Source of the DNA: Elymus sibiricus
Lineage: Eukaryota > Streptophyta > Magnoliopsida > Poales > Poaceae
NCBI GenBank assembly: GCA_039707655.1
Contig: CM077670.1
Location: forward strand, 142,642,001-142,706,000
Direction of reading: 5' to 3'
DNA length: 64,000 nt
The notes under the pieces were generated by a model. It saw nothing but the letters and a program-made list of their open reading frames with translations, searched no databases and had not been told where the DNA came from. Each line of letters begins with the position of its first letter. The first letter of the stretch is position 1. Below, piece by piece: positions 1 to 10,574 of this stretch. The position numbers and the translations under genes were made by a program.

Positions 1-344
1 AATTTTACCACTTATACTTTTCTTTATGTAATGTCATTACTTTCCATAGGATTAGCATATGATGTTTTTCATTATTTTCATTGCTAGAATTGGAACATGA
101 AAGTAAAGAAGCAAACACTCAAACTACTCTTTATTATATAACTCTCAACTCAATTACATAGATAGATAGATCATGAAGCTAACTCTCGAAAATAGAACAT
201 ACTAAACTTTTATTCAACTAGATCACGAAATAACTAAGGATCAAAATAAAAATAGGTAAAGATAATAAAAGTGATGGTGATACGATACCGGGGCACCTCC
301 CCCAAGCTTGGCACAAGCCAAGGGGAGTGCCCATACCCATGTGC
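1..344 (-). other. 3' untranslated part of the Athila element
   Basis: AT-rich sequence without an ORF, downstream of the last ORF of the element. A purine-rich tract (AAGCTTGGGGGAGG on the minus strand, about 295-308) resembles a polypurine tract, but the sequence left of it does not start like the 5' LTR (TGATACGTCC), so the 3' LTR boundary is not here. No other feature seen. Confidence 0.5.
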
Positions 345-755
345 TCAAGTTTCCTTCTTCGGTGATGGTGGTGGTGATGAAGTGGTGAGCTTGTCCTTCA
401 GTTTCTGCTTCAGAACATAGTTTTCTTCCTTCAACTTGCTAATTTCTTGCTCAAGCTCCATTATCTTCTCACATAGTGCGTTCTTGTTTTCCTGTAGAAG
501 ACGGAAAGGGATAAATTGGATCTTAGATTTGTTTATTGTGTTTGGGAGGCTTGAATTCTTGAACTCCACATGCATATCTCCGGGTTGAGGTAGAGGAGCA
601 TCGTCTTCATCTGAGCTCACGTCTTCCGTTCCCTTCATGTTGACATCTCGCTCCTCCTCCGCGGACCATCCATAGGGATCCATATCCCCATAGATCCTTG
701 GATTTGTAACATAATGTGATACGAAGCTCTCTCCATCTAAGTCTTGGGATGACAT
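345..755 (-). CDS. Extra 3' ORF of the Athila element: acidic protein with C-terminal coiled coil
   Basis: Uninterrupted 136-codon ORF between integrase and the 3' end, the only intact reading frame of this element. The N-terminal half is acidic (a SSDEDD run near residue 47). Residues ~88-122 form a strong coiled-coil/leucine-zipper-like heptad pattern rich in Leu, Glu and Lys, and the C-terminus is Ser/Pro-rich. No signal peptide or membrane segment is visible, so it does not look like the classical envelope-like protein that some Athila elements carry in this position. It starts ATG at 755. About 10 bases upstream is a good 3' splice-site-like CTGACAG, and 80 bases upstream a TATA-like sequence, so it could be made from a spliced or internally initiated mRNA. 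Function unknown. Confidence 0.6.
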   Translation of the reverse strand: MSSQDLDGESFVSHYVTNPRIYGDMDPYGWSAEEERDVNMKGTEDVSSDEDDAPLPQPGDMHVEFKNSSLPNTINKSKIQFIPFRLLQENKNALCEKIMELEQEISKLKEENYVLKQKLKDKLTTSSPPPSPKKET

Positions 756-765
756 ACTTTCGAAT

Positions 766-1071
766 CTGTCAGAAAAATAGCATGAAAGAAGAACAGAGGA
801 GATTTCTGCGATACGGTGGTCAAAACATCCATGAGTATATATAAAGATTTTTTATCTTGCAAAACAAGTAATCCAGGAGAAAACGGAGTCGGGAAGGCTC
901 ACGTGGGGCCCATGAGCCACCAGGGCGCGGCTGGGGGGGGGGGTGGCACGCCCTGGTGCCTCATGGGCACCAGGTTGGTCCCCTCGGCTATTTCTTATTT
1001 TTGTATTTTTTCTAATATTCCAAAACTGAAAGAAAGTATTTTTATGGAATTTTTGGAATCGGTTTACTTAC
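766..1071 (-). other. Candidate intron or LTR-like module between pol and the 3' ORF
   Basis: On the minus strand this stretch starts with GTAAGTAA directly after the end of the integrase frame and ends with a pyrimidine-rich TTTTTCTGACAG just before the 3' ORF, matching plant splice donor and acceptor consensus. Inside it lies a GC-rich hairpin with a poly-G loop (907-968) and a TATA-like element, both in the same order as in the element's own LTR. It may be an intron, an internal promoter, or both. Confidence 0.4.
833..846 (-). promoter_or_regulatory. TATA-like box upstream of the Athila 3' ORF
   Basis: The minus strand reads CTTTATATATACTC, about 80 bases before the ATG of the 3' ORF and downstream of a hairpin resembling that in the LTR. 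The spacing would allow initiation in the 30-40 bp before the ORF. Activity is inferred only. Confidence 0.35.
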
Positions 1072-2100
1072 CGTATCACATACCTCTTCCTTTTCAGGGT
1101 TCTGGAGTGTTCCGGAAGGTCTCTCTTATGTATTCCTCCGGTGTAATTGTTTCAATAATATTAGTTTCAACATTAATGGGAGTACCTGAAATATAGTGCT
1201 TAATTCTTTGCCCATTCACCACTCTCGGATTAGTGCCTTCGGAGTTATTTATTTTGATGGCTCTGGAGCGATAAACTTCTTCGATGATATACGGTCCTTC
1301 CCATTTAGAGAGAAGTTTTCCTGCAAAGAATCTCAAACGAGAATTGTATAATAGAACTTGCTCACCTACTTTAAATTCCCGTTTTTGAATTCTTCTATCA
1401 TGCCATCTTTTAACTTTTTCTTTAAATAATTTGGCATTTTCATAGGCTTGGGTTCTCCATTCATCTAATGAGCTAATATCAAATAACCTCTTTTCACCGG
1501 CAAGTTTAAAATCATAATTTAGTTCTTTAATTGCCCAATATGCTTTATGTTCTAACTCAAGAGGTAAATGACATGCTTTTCCATAAACCATTTTATAAGG
1601 AGACATACCATAGGATTTTTATAAGCAGTTCTATATGCCCATAATGCATCGTTAAGTTTCTTAGACCAATTCTTTCTAGATCTATTGACGGTTTTTTGCA
1701 AAATTAATTTTATTTCTCTATTGCTCAATTCAACTTGACCACTAGTTTGAGGGTGATAGGGAGATGCAATTCTATGGTTGACATCATATTTAGCAAGAAA
1801 TTTACGGAATGCACCATGACTAAAATGTGAACCACCATCAGTCATTAAATATCTAGGGACTCAGAACCTTGGGAAAATAACTTCTTTAAGCATTTTAATA
1901 GAAGTGTTATGATCAGCACTACTAGTTGGAATAGCTTCTACCCACTTAGTGACGTAATCAACAGCAACTAAAATATGTGTATACCCATTGGATTTAGGAA
2001 AAGGTCCCATATAATCAAATCCCCAAACATCAAATGGTTCAACAGCAAGTGAATACTTCATCGGCATTTCCTGACGTCTACCAACATTACCAATTCTTTG
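1072..2100 (-). pseudogene. Athila integrase (interrupted)
   Basis: Three frame segments encode one integrase. The upstream part (within 1861-2631) has an HHCC zinc-binding region (GHHAGD ... SCDECQ) and the first catalytic Asp in the WGFDYMGPF block. The middle segment (1552-1845) has the second Asp (TDGGSHF) and the catalytic Glu in the GQVELSNRE block. The last (1094-1606) is the C-terminal domain with a KWEGPY motif. The D-D-E residues are all still present, but a stop near 1861 and a frameshift near 1600 break the protein. It would insert the element's cDNA into chromosomal DNA. Confidence 0.88.
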
Positions 2101-4248
2101 ACATTCATCACACGATAGGACAAACTTACGAGCGTCCTTGAAAAGAGTAGGCCAATAAAAACCAGATTGTAATACCTTGTGTGCAGTTCTGTCTCCCGCA
2201 TGGTGTCCTTCGTAAGCCTCGGACTGACACTTCCGTCGGATTTGTTCCCGTTCATGCTCAGGTATACAATGTCTAATAATACCATCTACCCCTTCTTTAT
2301 AAAGATGTGGATCATCCCAGAAGTAATGTCTTAAATCAAAGAAGAACTTTTTCTTTTGTTGGTACGTGAAACTAGGTGGTATGTATTTACCAACAATGTA
2401 ATTAGCATAGTCCGCATACCATGGAGTAGTACGAGAAGCATTTATGACAGCTAATTGTTCATCAGGAAAATCATCATTAATAGGAAGTGGGTCATCAAGA
2501 ACATTTTCCATTCTAGACAAATTATCTGCTACGGGATTCTCAGTTCCCTTTCTATCAATAATATGCAAGTCAAATTCTTGTAGCAATAGAACCCACCTAA
2601 TGAGTCTAGGCTTAGCATCTTTCTTTTCCATAAGATATTTAATATCAGCATGATCGGTGTGAACAGTTACTTTAGAATCAACTATGTAAGATCTGAATTA
2701 ATCACATGCAAACACAACTGCTAGGAATTCTTTTTCAGTAGTAGCATAATTTCTTTGGGCACTATCTAGAGTTTTACTAGCATAATGGATAACATTTAAT
2801 TTCTTATCAACTCTCTGTCCTAGAATAGCACCAACATCATAATCACTAGCATCACACATAATCTCAAAAGGCAAGTTCCAATTAGGTGGTTGAACAATAG
2901 GTGTAGTGGTTAAGGCTTTCTTAAGTGTTTCAAAGGCTTCTAGACAATCATCATCAAAAACAAATGGAACATCTTTTTGCAAAAGATTGGTGAGAGGCCT
3001 AGAAATTTTAGAGAAGTCTTTAATAAATCTCCTATAGAAACCAGCATGACCAAGGAAACTTCTTATACCTTTAATATCTTTGGGACATGGCATTTTCTCA
3101 ATAGCATCAACCTTAGCTTTATCAACTTCAATACCTCTTTCAGAAATTTTATGCCCCAAGACAATGCCTTCATTCACCATAAATGGCACTTCTCCCAATT
3201 CAAGACAAGATTAGTTTCTTCACATCTCTGCCAAACTTGATCAAGGTTGCTTAAGCAATCATCAAAAGAAGTTTTGTAAATGGAAAAATCATCAATGAAT
3301 ACCTCAACAATTTTTTCACAAAAAGTTAGAGAATATAGCAGTCATACATCTTTGAAAAGTAGCAAGTGCATTGCATAAACCAAAAGGCATACGTCTATAA
3401 GCATAAGTTCCAAAAGGACAAGTAAAGGTGGTTTTCTCTTGAACGGGCTGTGATACAGGTATTTGAGAAAAACTAGAATAACCATCTAGAAAACAAAAGT
3501 GTGTATGCTTAGACAATCTTTGTAACATTTGATCAATAAAAGGTAAGGGGTAATGATCTTTTCTAGTAGCTTTGTGTAATTTTCTAAAATCAATTACCAT
3601 CCTATAACCAGTTACAATTCTTTGTGGAATGAGTTCATTTTTATCATTAGGAACAACGGTAATACCTCCTTTCTTAGGGACACAATGAACATGACTTACC
3701 CATCTACTATCAGCTATGGGATCGATTATACCTGCTTCCAGAAGTTTTAATATTTCAGCTCTTACCACCTCTTTCATCTTAGGATTTAATCGTCGTTGGT
3801 GATCGACAACTGGTTTAGCATCAGGCTCCATATTAATTTTGTGCTGAAATAGAGTGGGACTAATGCCCTTAAGATCATCAAGAGTATATCCAATAGCAGC
3901 TCGGTGCTTCCTTAGAGTTTTTAGTAATCTCTTTTCTTCATGAGATGAAAGGTTAGCACTAATAATAACAGGATATATATTCTTTGCATCCAGATAAGCA
4001 TATTTCAATGTATCGAGCAATTGCTTCAATTCAAATACAGGATCACCTTTAGGCGGAGGAGGGCCTCCAAGAGTTTCAACAGGAAAATTATGTTTAAGGA
4101 TAGGTGGTTGAACAAAGAACATCTTATCTATTTCATTTCTTTCATTCATATGCATATCGTTTTCATGGTCTAGCAAATATTGTTCTAACGGATCAGTAGG
4201 AGGTACGGCAATAGAAGCAAGACCAATAATTTCATCTTTACTAGGCAA
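2100..4248 (-). pseudogene. Athila reverse transcriptase / RNase H (interrupted)
   Basis: The 3316-4248 segment holds RT fingers and palm, including the FCFLDGYSSF and MPFGLCNALATF blocks. The catalytic FIDD box is encoded at about 3280-3290, outside that frame because of a frameshift near 3320. The 2698-3198 segment continues with the thumb/connection (GIRSFLGHAGFYRRF) and the start of RNase H (IMCDASDYDVGA; EKEFLAVVFACD). A stop near 2698 separates it from the RNase H end (VADNLSRM) in 1861-2631. RT copies the element's RNA into DNA and RNase H removes the template. This copy cannot make a continuous protein. Confidence 0.9.
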
Positions 4249-4271
4249 TTCTTTATCATGAGGTTGTTTAT

Positions 4272-4928
4272 GAAACTTGGAGAAATTAACTCATGAGATA
4301 TATCACCAAACTTAAATCGAACCTTTTCTTTAACACAATCAATTTCAGCATTAACGGTATTCAAGAAAGGTCTACCAAATATAATGGGACAAAAATTATC
4401 TTGTTGTGAGCCAAGTACTAAGAAATCAGTAGGGTATTTGATTTTCCCACACAAGACTTTAACATCTCTAACAATCCCAAGTGGTGTAATAGTATCTCTA
4501 TTTGCAAGCTTAATAGTAACATCAATATCTTCAATCTCAACAGGTGCAATTTCATGCATTACTTCTTGATATAAAGAAAATGGAATAGCACTCACACTAG
4601 CACCCATATCACACAAACCATGATAGCAATGATCTCCAATCTTAACAAAAACAACAGGCATACCAACTACGGGCTTGTTCTTGTCTAACTTATCTCGTTC
4701 ATTTCTAACAGGTTTAGCAATTCTAGCAGCCTCCTCACAAAAGTAAATAACATGCCCATCTATATTATCGACTAAGAGATCTTTAACCATAGCAACATCG
4801 GGTTCAACTTTAATTTGTTTAGAGGGTCTAGGTGCTCTAATATTACTTTTGTTAACCACAGTTGAAGCTTTAGCATGTTCCTTAATCCTAACAGGAAAAG
4901 GTGGTTTCTCAATATAAGCAGTAGGCAC
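4272..4928 (-). pseudogene. Athila aspartic protease region
   Basis: The 4185-4928 frame includes a retroviral-type protease with the active-site block LCDMGASVSAIP (Met in place of the usual Ser/Thr after Asp, as is common in this lineage) and the later IIFGRPFL block typical of gypsy proteases. It would cleave the Gag-Pol polyprotein. The start lies inside a frame that begins after a shift relative to the upstream Gag-linked segment (4772-5128), and its end overlaps the RT frame by about 60 bases. Confidence 0.82.
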
Positions 4929-5818
4929 AACTGGATCAACATGGTAAACAATTGTTTCTTCTTTAACACTAATGGGTTCCTAAATCTTTTCTTTAACAGG
5001 GGGTGATATTTAAACCACTTCTCCTTAGGGAGATCAACATGAGTAGCAAATGATTCACAAAAAGAAGCTACTATCTCAGAGTCAAGTCCATATTTAGTGC
5101 TAAACTTATGAAAAGCATCGGTGGCCATAAAAGATTTAACACAATCGAACTCAAGTATTATACCTGAATCATTACCTTTGTCGAGTTCCCAATCTTGAGA
5201 GTTTCATTTAATTCTTTCCAGAAGATCCCATCTGAATTCAATAGTTTTCTTCATGAAGGAGCCAGTCGAAGAAGAATCGAGCGTAGTTTGATTATCATGA
5301 GAAAGCCGAGCATAAAAATTCTATAAGATAATTTCTTTTGAGAGCTAAAGATTGGGGCAAGTGTACATCATGTACTTAAGCCTCCCCCAATCTTGAGCAA
5401 TGCTTTCTCCTTCACGAGGCCAAAAATTATATATATAATTCCGATCACGATGAACCAAATGCATAGGATAATTTTTTTGATGGAATTCTAGTTTCAATCG
5501 GTTCCAGTCCCATGTATCAGTATCATCACATAGCCTATACCACATCAATGCCTTTCCCTCCAAAGATAAAGGGAATACTTTCTTCTTAACTCCATCTCCG
5601 GATAAACCTGCAAGCTTAAACAATCCACAAATTTCATCCACATAGATCAAGTGCATATCAGGATGTACCGTTCCATCTCCTGCACAAGGATTAGCTAGCA
5701 GTTTCTCTATCATACCCGGAGGAATCTCATAATAAATATTTTCAGTAGGTGCAGTAGGTTGAGGAGCAACTATTTGTGTTTCCGGTCGAGGTGAAGATAC
5801 CCTGAACAAACCCCTCAA
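4929..5818 (-). pseudogene. Athila gag (N-terminal domain plus broken C-terminal linker)
   Basis: The 5345-5818 frame encodes 157 residues with a retrotransposon-Gag-type core (LEGKALMWYRL near residue 88, then the aromatic-rich FHQKNYPM stretch) and ends prematurely. The 4772-5128 frame begins ATDAFHKFSTKYG and continues the linker toward protease before shifting frame. Between them (5129-5344) no frame is open and no CCHC zinc knuckle is seen. Full Athila gag is considerably longer, so this one is truncated by mutation. Confidence 0.75.
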
Positions 5819-5910
5819 AGGATTACTTTCGATAGTGACAAGTGACAGTAAATTTCAGCAGGTAATATAAATGTTTCCTTACAGAATTCCACTCACCAAA
5901 GGCGCTTCAC

Positions 5911-5928
5911 TCCCCGGCAACGGCGCCA
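5911..5928 (-). other. Primer binding site, tRNA-Asp
   Basis: The minus strand reads TGGCGCCGTTGCCGGGGA, complementary to the 3' end of plant tRNA-Asp including CCA. It sits 11 bases inside the 5' LTR boundary, as expected for priming of minus-strand DNA synthesis. Confidence 0.88.
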
Positions 5929-7085
5929 GAAAAGAGTCTTGATGACCCACAAGTATAGGGGATCAATCGTAATCCTTTCGAGAAGTAAGAGTGTCGAACC
6001 CAACGAGGAGCAGAAGGAAATGACAAGCGGTTTTCAGCAAGATATTTTCTGCAAGCATTGAAATTATTGATAACGAGTAGTTTGATAGCAAGATAATTTG
6101 TAACAAGTGACAAGTAGCAATAGTAACAAAGAGTGCAGCAAGATGGCCCAATCCTTTTTATAGCAAAGGACAAGTCGGAAAGATCTCTTATAGTAAGTAA
6201 AGCGTTCTCGAGGACACATGGGAATTTCATCTAGTCACTTTCATCATGTTTGTTTGATTCGCGTTCGCTACTTTGATAATTTGATATGTGGGTGGACCGG
6301 TGCTTGGGTGCTGTTCTTACTTGAACAAGCCTCACACTTATGATTACCCCCTCTCGCAAGCATCCGCAACTATGAAAGAAGAATTAAGATAACTCCAACC
6401 ATAGCATTGAACATATGGATCCAAATCAGCCCCTTACGGAATAGCGCATAAACTAGGGTTTAAGCTTCTGTCACTCTAGCAACCCATCATCTAATTACTA
6501 CTCCACAATGCATTCCCTTAGGCCCAAAGATGGTGAAGTTTCATGTAGTCAACGTTCACACGACACCACTAAGGGAATCAACAACATACATATCATCAAA
6601 ATATCGAACGAATACCAAATTCACATGATTAGTTATGACAAGACTTCTCCCATGTCCTCTAGAACAAAAGTAACTACTCACAAATCATATTCATGTCCAA
6701 GATCAGAGAGGTGTTGAATAGAATAATAGATCTGAACATATAATCTTCCACCAAATAAACCAACTAGCATCAACTACAAGATGTAATCAACACTACTAGC
6801 AACCCACATGTACCAATCTGAGGTTTTGAGACAAAGATTGAATACAAGAGATGAACTAGGGTTTGAGATGAGATGGTGCTGGTAAAGATGTTAATGAAGA
6901 TTAGTCCTCCCACGATGAGAGGATCACTGGTGATGTCGATGGCGACGATTTCCCCCTCCCGGAGGGAAGTATCCCCGGCAGAATCTCTCCGTCGGAGAGC
7001 AAAAGTGCTCCTGCCCAAGTTCTGCCTCGAAACGGCGGCGCACCATCCCGAAAGTCTTCTCTATATTTTTTCTAGGGAAAATGCA

Positions 7086-7093
7086 CTTATATA
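7086..7093 (-). promoter_or_regulatory. TATA box in the Athila 5' LTR
   Basis: TATATAAG on the minus strand, just downstream of the LTR hairpin and before the A-rich leader; positioned to start genomic RNA of the element. Confidence 0.5.
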
Positions 7094-7126
7094 CCAGAAA
7101 ATGGGGGCCAGAGGCTGGCCAGGGGC

Positions 7127-7185
7127 CCCACGAGGTACCAGGGCGCGCCTGGGGGGGGGGGTGGCGCGCCTTGGTGCCTCGTGGG
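7127..7185. repeat. GC-rich inverted repeat with poly-G loop in the LTR
   Basis: Arms 7127-7149 and 7163-7185 (core GGCGCGCC) pair over 23 bases with two mismatches around a loop of eleven G's flanked by T. Similarity of the flanks extends the stem outward by roughly 15 more imperfect positions. Confidence 0.75.
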
Positions 7186-8017
7186 CTCCTGGGTGGCCCC
7201 CTCTGGTACTTCTTGATTCCAATATTTTTTATTTATTCCAAAATAATTCTCCATGAAATTTCAGTTCATTTGGAGATGTGCAGAATAGGTATCTCTGACA
7301 TAGCTTTTTTAGGTCCAGAATTCCAGCTGCCGGCAATCTCCCTCCTTGTGTAAATCTTGCATATTAAGAGAGAAAAGGCATTAAAATTGCTCCACAAAGT
7401 GTTATATTGATTAAAAACACTATAAATAACAGTAACAAAACATGATGCAAAATGGACGTATCAGTAACCTTGTACATTCCTTGTATATATCTGTTTTTTG
7501 CTTTTAATAAAGTTTTGAAGGCTGTGGGGGGTTTTCCCTACAGTAACCAGTCAAAAAAAATATTAACCTCTCTTGATGTCAGTCAAAGTGATGGACCAAG
7601 CATGCACACAGATGGAAGCACCGCTTGCATGTGTGGGCCAAACATATGTATTGGAGGTGTTGTGTGATGTTTGTGAAAGCACATTTGCTCCCTTGGTGGT
7701 TTTGGTAATTCATAACAACATATATCTCATTAAACTAATGTCCATTCAAGATTAAGATTTCAAGATGTTCAATGATTGGCATGGTATGGACTAGAGAAGT
7801 GGACCCCTCAAAATGCTAAGGACAAGGATTGGCAAAAGATCAAGACTCTACATTTTTGGTTTAGTGATCCAAGATCACATTGAGTCCATAGGAAAGCCAA
7901 TACTATTAAAAGGGGATGAGGTGTTGCTTAATGGTGTTTTTGCTCAAGTGCTTAGTGACAGTATTCCTAAACCCTCAACCACTCTCTCTACCCAAATATG
8001 TCCTAAACCTAAAGTCC

Positions 8018-8420
8018 AACTCGGCCCCACCGATTTTTCCTATCCGGCCTCACCGAGTTCATCCAAGACTTAGCCACTGCCAAACCCTAACAAATCGGAT
8101 CCACTGAAATGGATCTCGGTCCCACCGAGATGGCCTTGCCAACTCTCTGTAATCGTTTGCACTTACTTCAGTCTCACCGAGTTTGCAAATCGGTCTCACC
8201 GAGATGGCTTGCCAACTCTCTGTTGCCTTATTGCTTCACTTCGGTCCAAATATGTCCTACCGAGTTGATGCAATCGGTGCCACCGAGATGAGGATTGCCC
8301 TAAGCCATTGCACTTTGGTCCATCCGAGTTGTCCGTATTGGTCCCACTGATATTCCTAACGTTCATATCTTTTACACAGTTCGGTGCTACCGAGATGCTC
8401 GTTTCGGTGCCACCGAGTTG
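8018..8420. repeat. Cluster of CGGTNNCACCGAG half-palindromes inside the solo LTR
   Basis: About eight copies of a TCGGTSYCACCGAG-like motif occur near 8022, 8047, 8117, 8173, 8190, 8273, 8380 and 8403. Each has inverted CGGT/ACCG arms, so each could form a small hairpin or bind a dimeric protein. Confidence 0.6.
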
Positions 8421-8456
8421 GGTCAAAAGTGGGTAACGGTTGGATTTTGTGTGGAG

Positions 8457-8470
8457 GCTATATATACGCC
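8457..8470 (+). promoter_or_regulatory. TATA box of the solo LTR
   Basis: GGCTATATATACGCC, following the CGGT repeat cluster and followed by a CCACCACA leader, as expected of a U3/R junction. Confidence 0.45.
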
Positions 8471-10067
8471 TCCACCACATCCTTCTCAGTAAGGAGAGCC
8501 ATCAGAACGTGCCTACACTTCCAGCATTCATTTTCTGAGAGAGAACCACCTACTCATGTGTTGAGATCAAGATATTCCATTCCTACCATTTGAACCTTGA
8601 TCTCTAGCCTTTCCCAAGTTGCTTTCCACTCAAATCCTTCTTCCACCATAGCCAAATCTGTGAGGAGTTGTTTGAGTGCTGGGAAGACTATCATTTGAAG
8701 CACAAGAGCAAGGAGTTCATCAACAACACACCGTCTATTACCTTTTGGAGAGTGGTGTCTCCTAGAGTGGTTAGGTGTCACTTGGGAGCCTCCAACCAGA
8801 TGTGGAGTTGAACCAAGAGTTTGTAAGGACAAGGAGATCGCCTACTTCATGAAGATCTACCCCGAGTGAGGCTAGTCCTTCGTGGACGTAAGCCATGGTG
8901 GAATTGGCAAGGTTGCTTCTTCATGGACCCTTCGTGGGTGGAGCCCTCCGTGGACTCGCGCAGCCGCTACCCTTCGTGGGTTGAAGCCTCCATCAACATG
9001 GACATACGATAGCACCACCTATCGGAACCACGCCAAAAACCACCGTGTCTTCATTGCGTTTGAAATCTCCAATCCCTCCTTTACATACATATGCAATTGC
9101 TTACATTCCGCTGTTATACTCTTAGAATTGCATGTGTCGGGTGATGCTTGACATGTACTATTGCTAAAATCTGCCCACAACTAAAATTGGGAAAAGGTTA
9201 GGTTTTATTTGGTCAAGTAGTCTAATCACCCCCCCTTCTAGACATACTTTCGATCCTACAGTTTGAAAACCCAATATGCACAACTTTGATGTGGCGCCTG
9301 CCTCGGAAACCATAAAGTCCCACACGGAGCGAGGTTCACTACGCGTAGTATATGATGCCCCCCTCTTCTGCGCGTGCTATATATATACTCCTACCATAAC
9401 ACAAACCAAAAAGAATCCTCCTTGGTCAAATTAACCTCTCTCGCTGTAGTTCAAAGTGATGGACCTCACGGGCCCACGGATGGAAGCATCACTGATAAAA
9501 GCGCGCGAGATAGCTATAGGATAACCACCACCTACATGTGGCCCAAAGAGGTGTTGTGTGAAGTTTCAATACCCAATGCACAACTTTGATGTGGCACCTG
9601 GTTTGCAAATTAGAAACGCCCCACACAGCGGTTCACGACGCGTAGTTCCCCTCACTTTGAGCCGGTGGGATGGATTCGTGTGTACGCATGCACTCGAACT
9701 TTGGTCGGGAATCTCACCATGATCTACACCATAACATAGGCCAAGATGAATCCACCTTTCATCAAATGCCTCTCGCTGTCGGTCAAAGTGATAACCTCGC
9801 GGTCTAACGAATGGGCGCATCGCTGATAACCACACGAGGGAGTGTCCGCGGACCACCACTGCATGCATGCATGTGGCCCAAACATATGTATGAAAGGGTT
9901 GTGTAATGTTTAAATACCCAATTCACGACTTTTATGTGGCACCTGCCTCACAAACCGGTCAATCCCACATGGAGGATCACGACGCGTAGTGTGCCCAACC
10001 CCCCCCCCCCACGCACCGCACCACCACCGCCACTTCGAGGCATGCATGTCAAACTTTTTCTGTAGTG

Positions 10068-10570
10068 AACATGTGACCAAAGGAGTGTCGTGTTAAAATT
10101 TGAAAAAACTTCAGAGATCATACAGACATTTTATACATTGATTGATTTCCTAGGGATTTAATGTGTAAATATCAAATTTGAACTACATGCACACGCGATA
10201 GTGCACCAAAATGGATTGGAAAATCATATGCGTGTCCTTGGGTGCATGTTTAGTCCCCATGCAAGAAATGGCAAGAAATTTCAAACAATGAGAATCTTGA
10301 TTTTTAAATTCCAGTAATTCCAAGACTTAGTTGAAATTCATGAAACTTGTCGTGGTGTATTGATATGACACCAATAGACTGTGATATTTTTTTGGTCAAA
10401 TTTGAGACAAGTTTTGATATAAGTTTATTGCAAGTGGGAGATTATTAATAATTGGAACACAATATCGCAAATGGTTTATTTATTCGAACTGTGAGCGTTA
10501 GGCTAACAATGTACGGGCCACGCTTTGGTTAATTAATAAAGTGGCAGAATTAATCCTCAAAAAAGAAAAA
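10068..10570. other. Non-coding host DNA, nothing recognised
   Basis: AT-rich sequence without a convincing ORF, repeat or RNA gene. Confidence 0.5.
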
Positions 10571-10574
10571 CAAC

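Larger units (their letters stand above)
1..7463 (-). mobile_element. Athila-lineage Ty3/gypsy retrotransposon, left end outside window
   Basis: Read on the minus strand the order is 5' LTR (right), tRNA-Asp primer site, gag, protease, RT/RNase H, integrase, a 300 bp spacer and an extra small ORF, followed by untranslated sequence running off the window. The order PR-RT-RH-IN defines Ty3/gypsy. The RT wording around the FCFLDGYSSF block, the protease DMGASVS block and the tRNA-Asp primer site are typical of the Athila lineage (family knowledge). The coding region is interrupted by several frameshifts and stops, so this copy is defective. The 3' LTR is not in the window, so no target-site duplication can be checked; the five bases right of the 5' LTR are GTAAC. 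Confidence 0.9.
5940..7463 (-). repeat. 5' LTR of the Athila element
   Basis: 1524 bp, starting TGATACGTCC at 7463 on the minus strand and ending ATCA at 5940, so the ends carry the short inverted TGAT/ATCA. It holds a GC-rich hairpin with a poly-G loop (7127-7185) followed by a TATA box, marking U3. ORFs called inside it are not protein genes. Confidence 0.85.
7674..9260 (+). mobile_element. Solo LTR of an LTR retrotransposon
   Basis: 1587 bp beginning TGAAAGCACA and ending GATCCTACA, flanked by the perfect 5 bp target duplication GTTTG (7669-7673 and 9261-9265). No primer site, coding region or second LTR follows, so the internal region has been lost by LTR-LTR recombination. Removing it restores the surrounding tandem-repeat unit exactly. 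The end CACCCCCCCTTCTAGACAT resembles LTR ends of grass Copia-type elements, but the superfamily is not certain. A TATA box at about 8458 indicates plus orientation. Confidence 0.85.
7464..10020. repeat. Three diverged tandem copies of a ~300 bp host repeat
   Basis: Units start at 7565, 9433 and about 9768 (anchor ACCTCTC followed by a GTCAAAGTGAT-like block), each with a later CCCAAT...ATGTGGC(A/G)CCTG anchor (9271, 9572, 9918). Unit 1 is split by the solo LTR; without the LTR it is 276 bp, and unit 2 is 336 bp. Units also share CGACGCGTAGT-like and CATAACA blocks. The first and second units contain TATA-like runs. No protein frame is conserved between units, so a promoter or non-coding origin is likely. 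Bases 7464-7564 before unit 1 show nothing recognisable. Confidence 0.65.

Noticed and set aside
816..1196. Plus-strand ORF of 126 codons over the Athila spacer
   Set aside because: It runs through the poly-G hairpin and into the antisense of integrase; no family resemblance.
10050..10067. TTTTTCTGTAGTG, which reads CACTACAGAAAAA on the other strand
   Set aside because: Looks like a CACTA end, but no subterminal repeats or partner terminus was found; too short to call.
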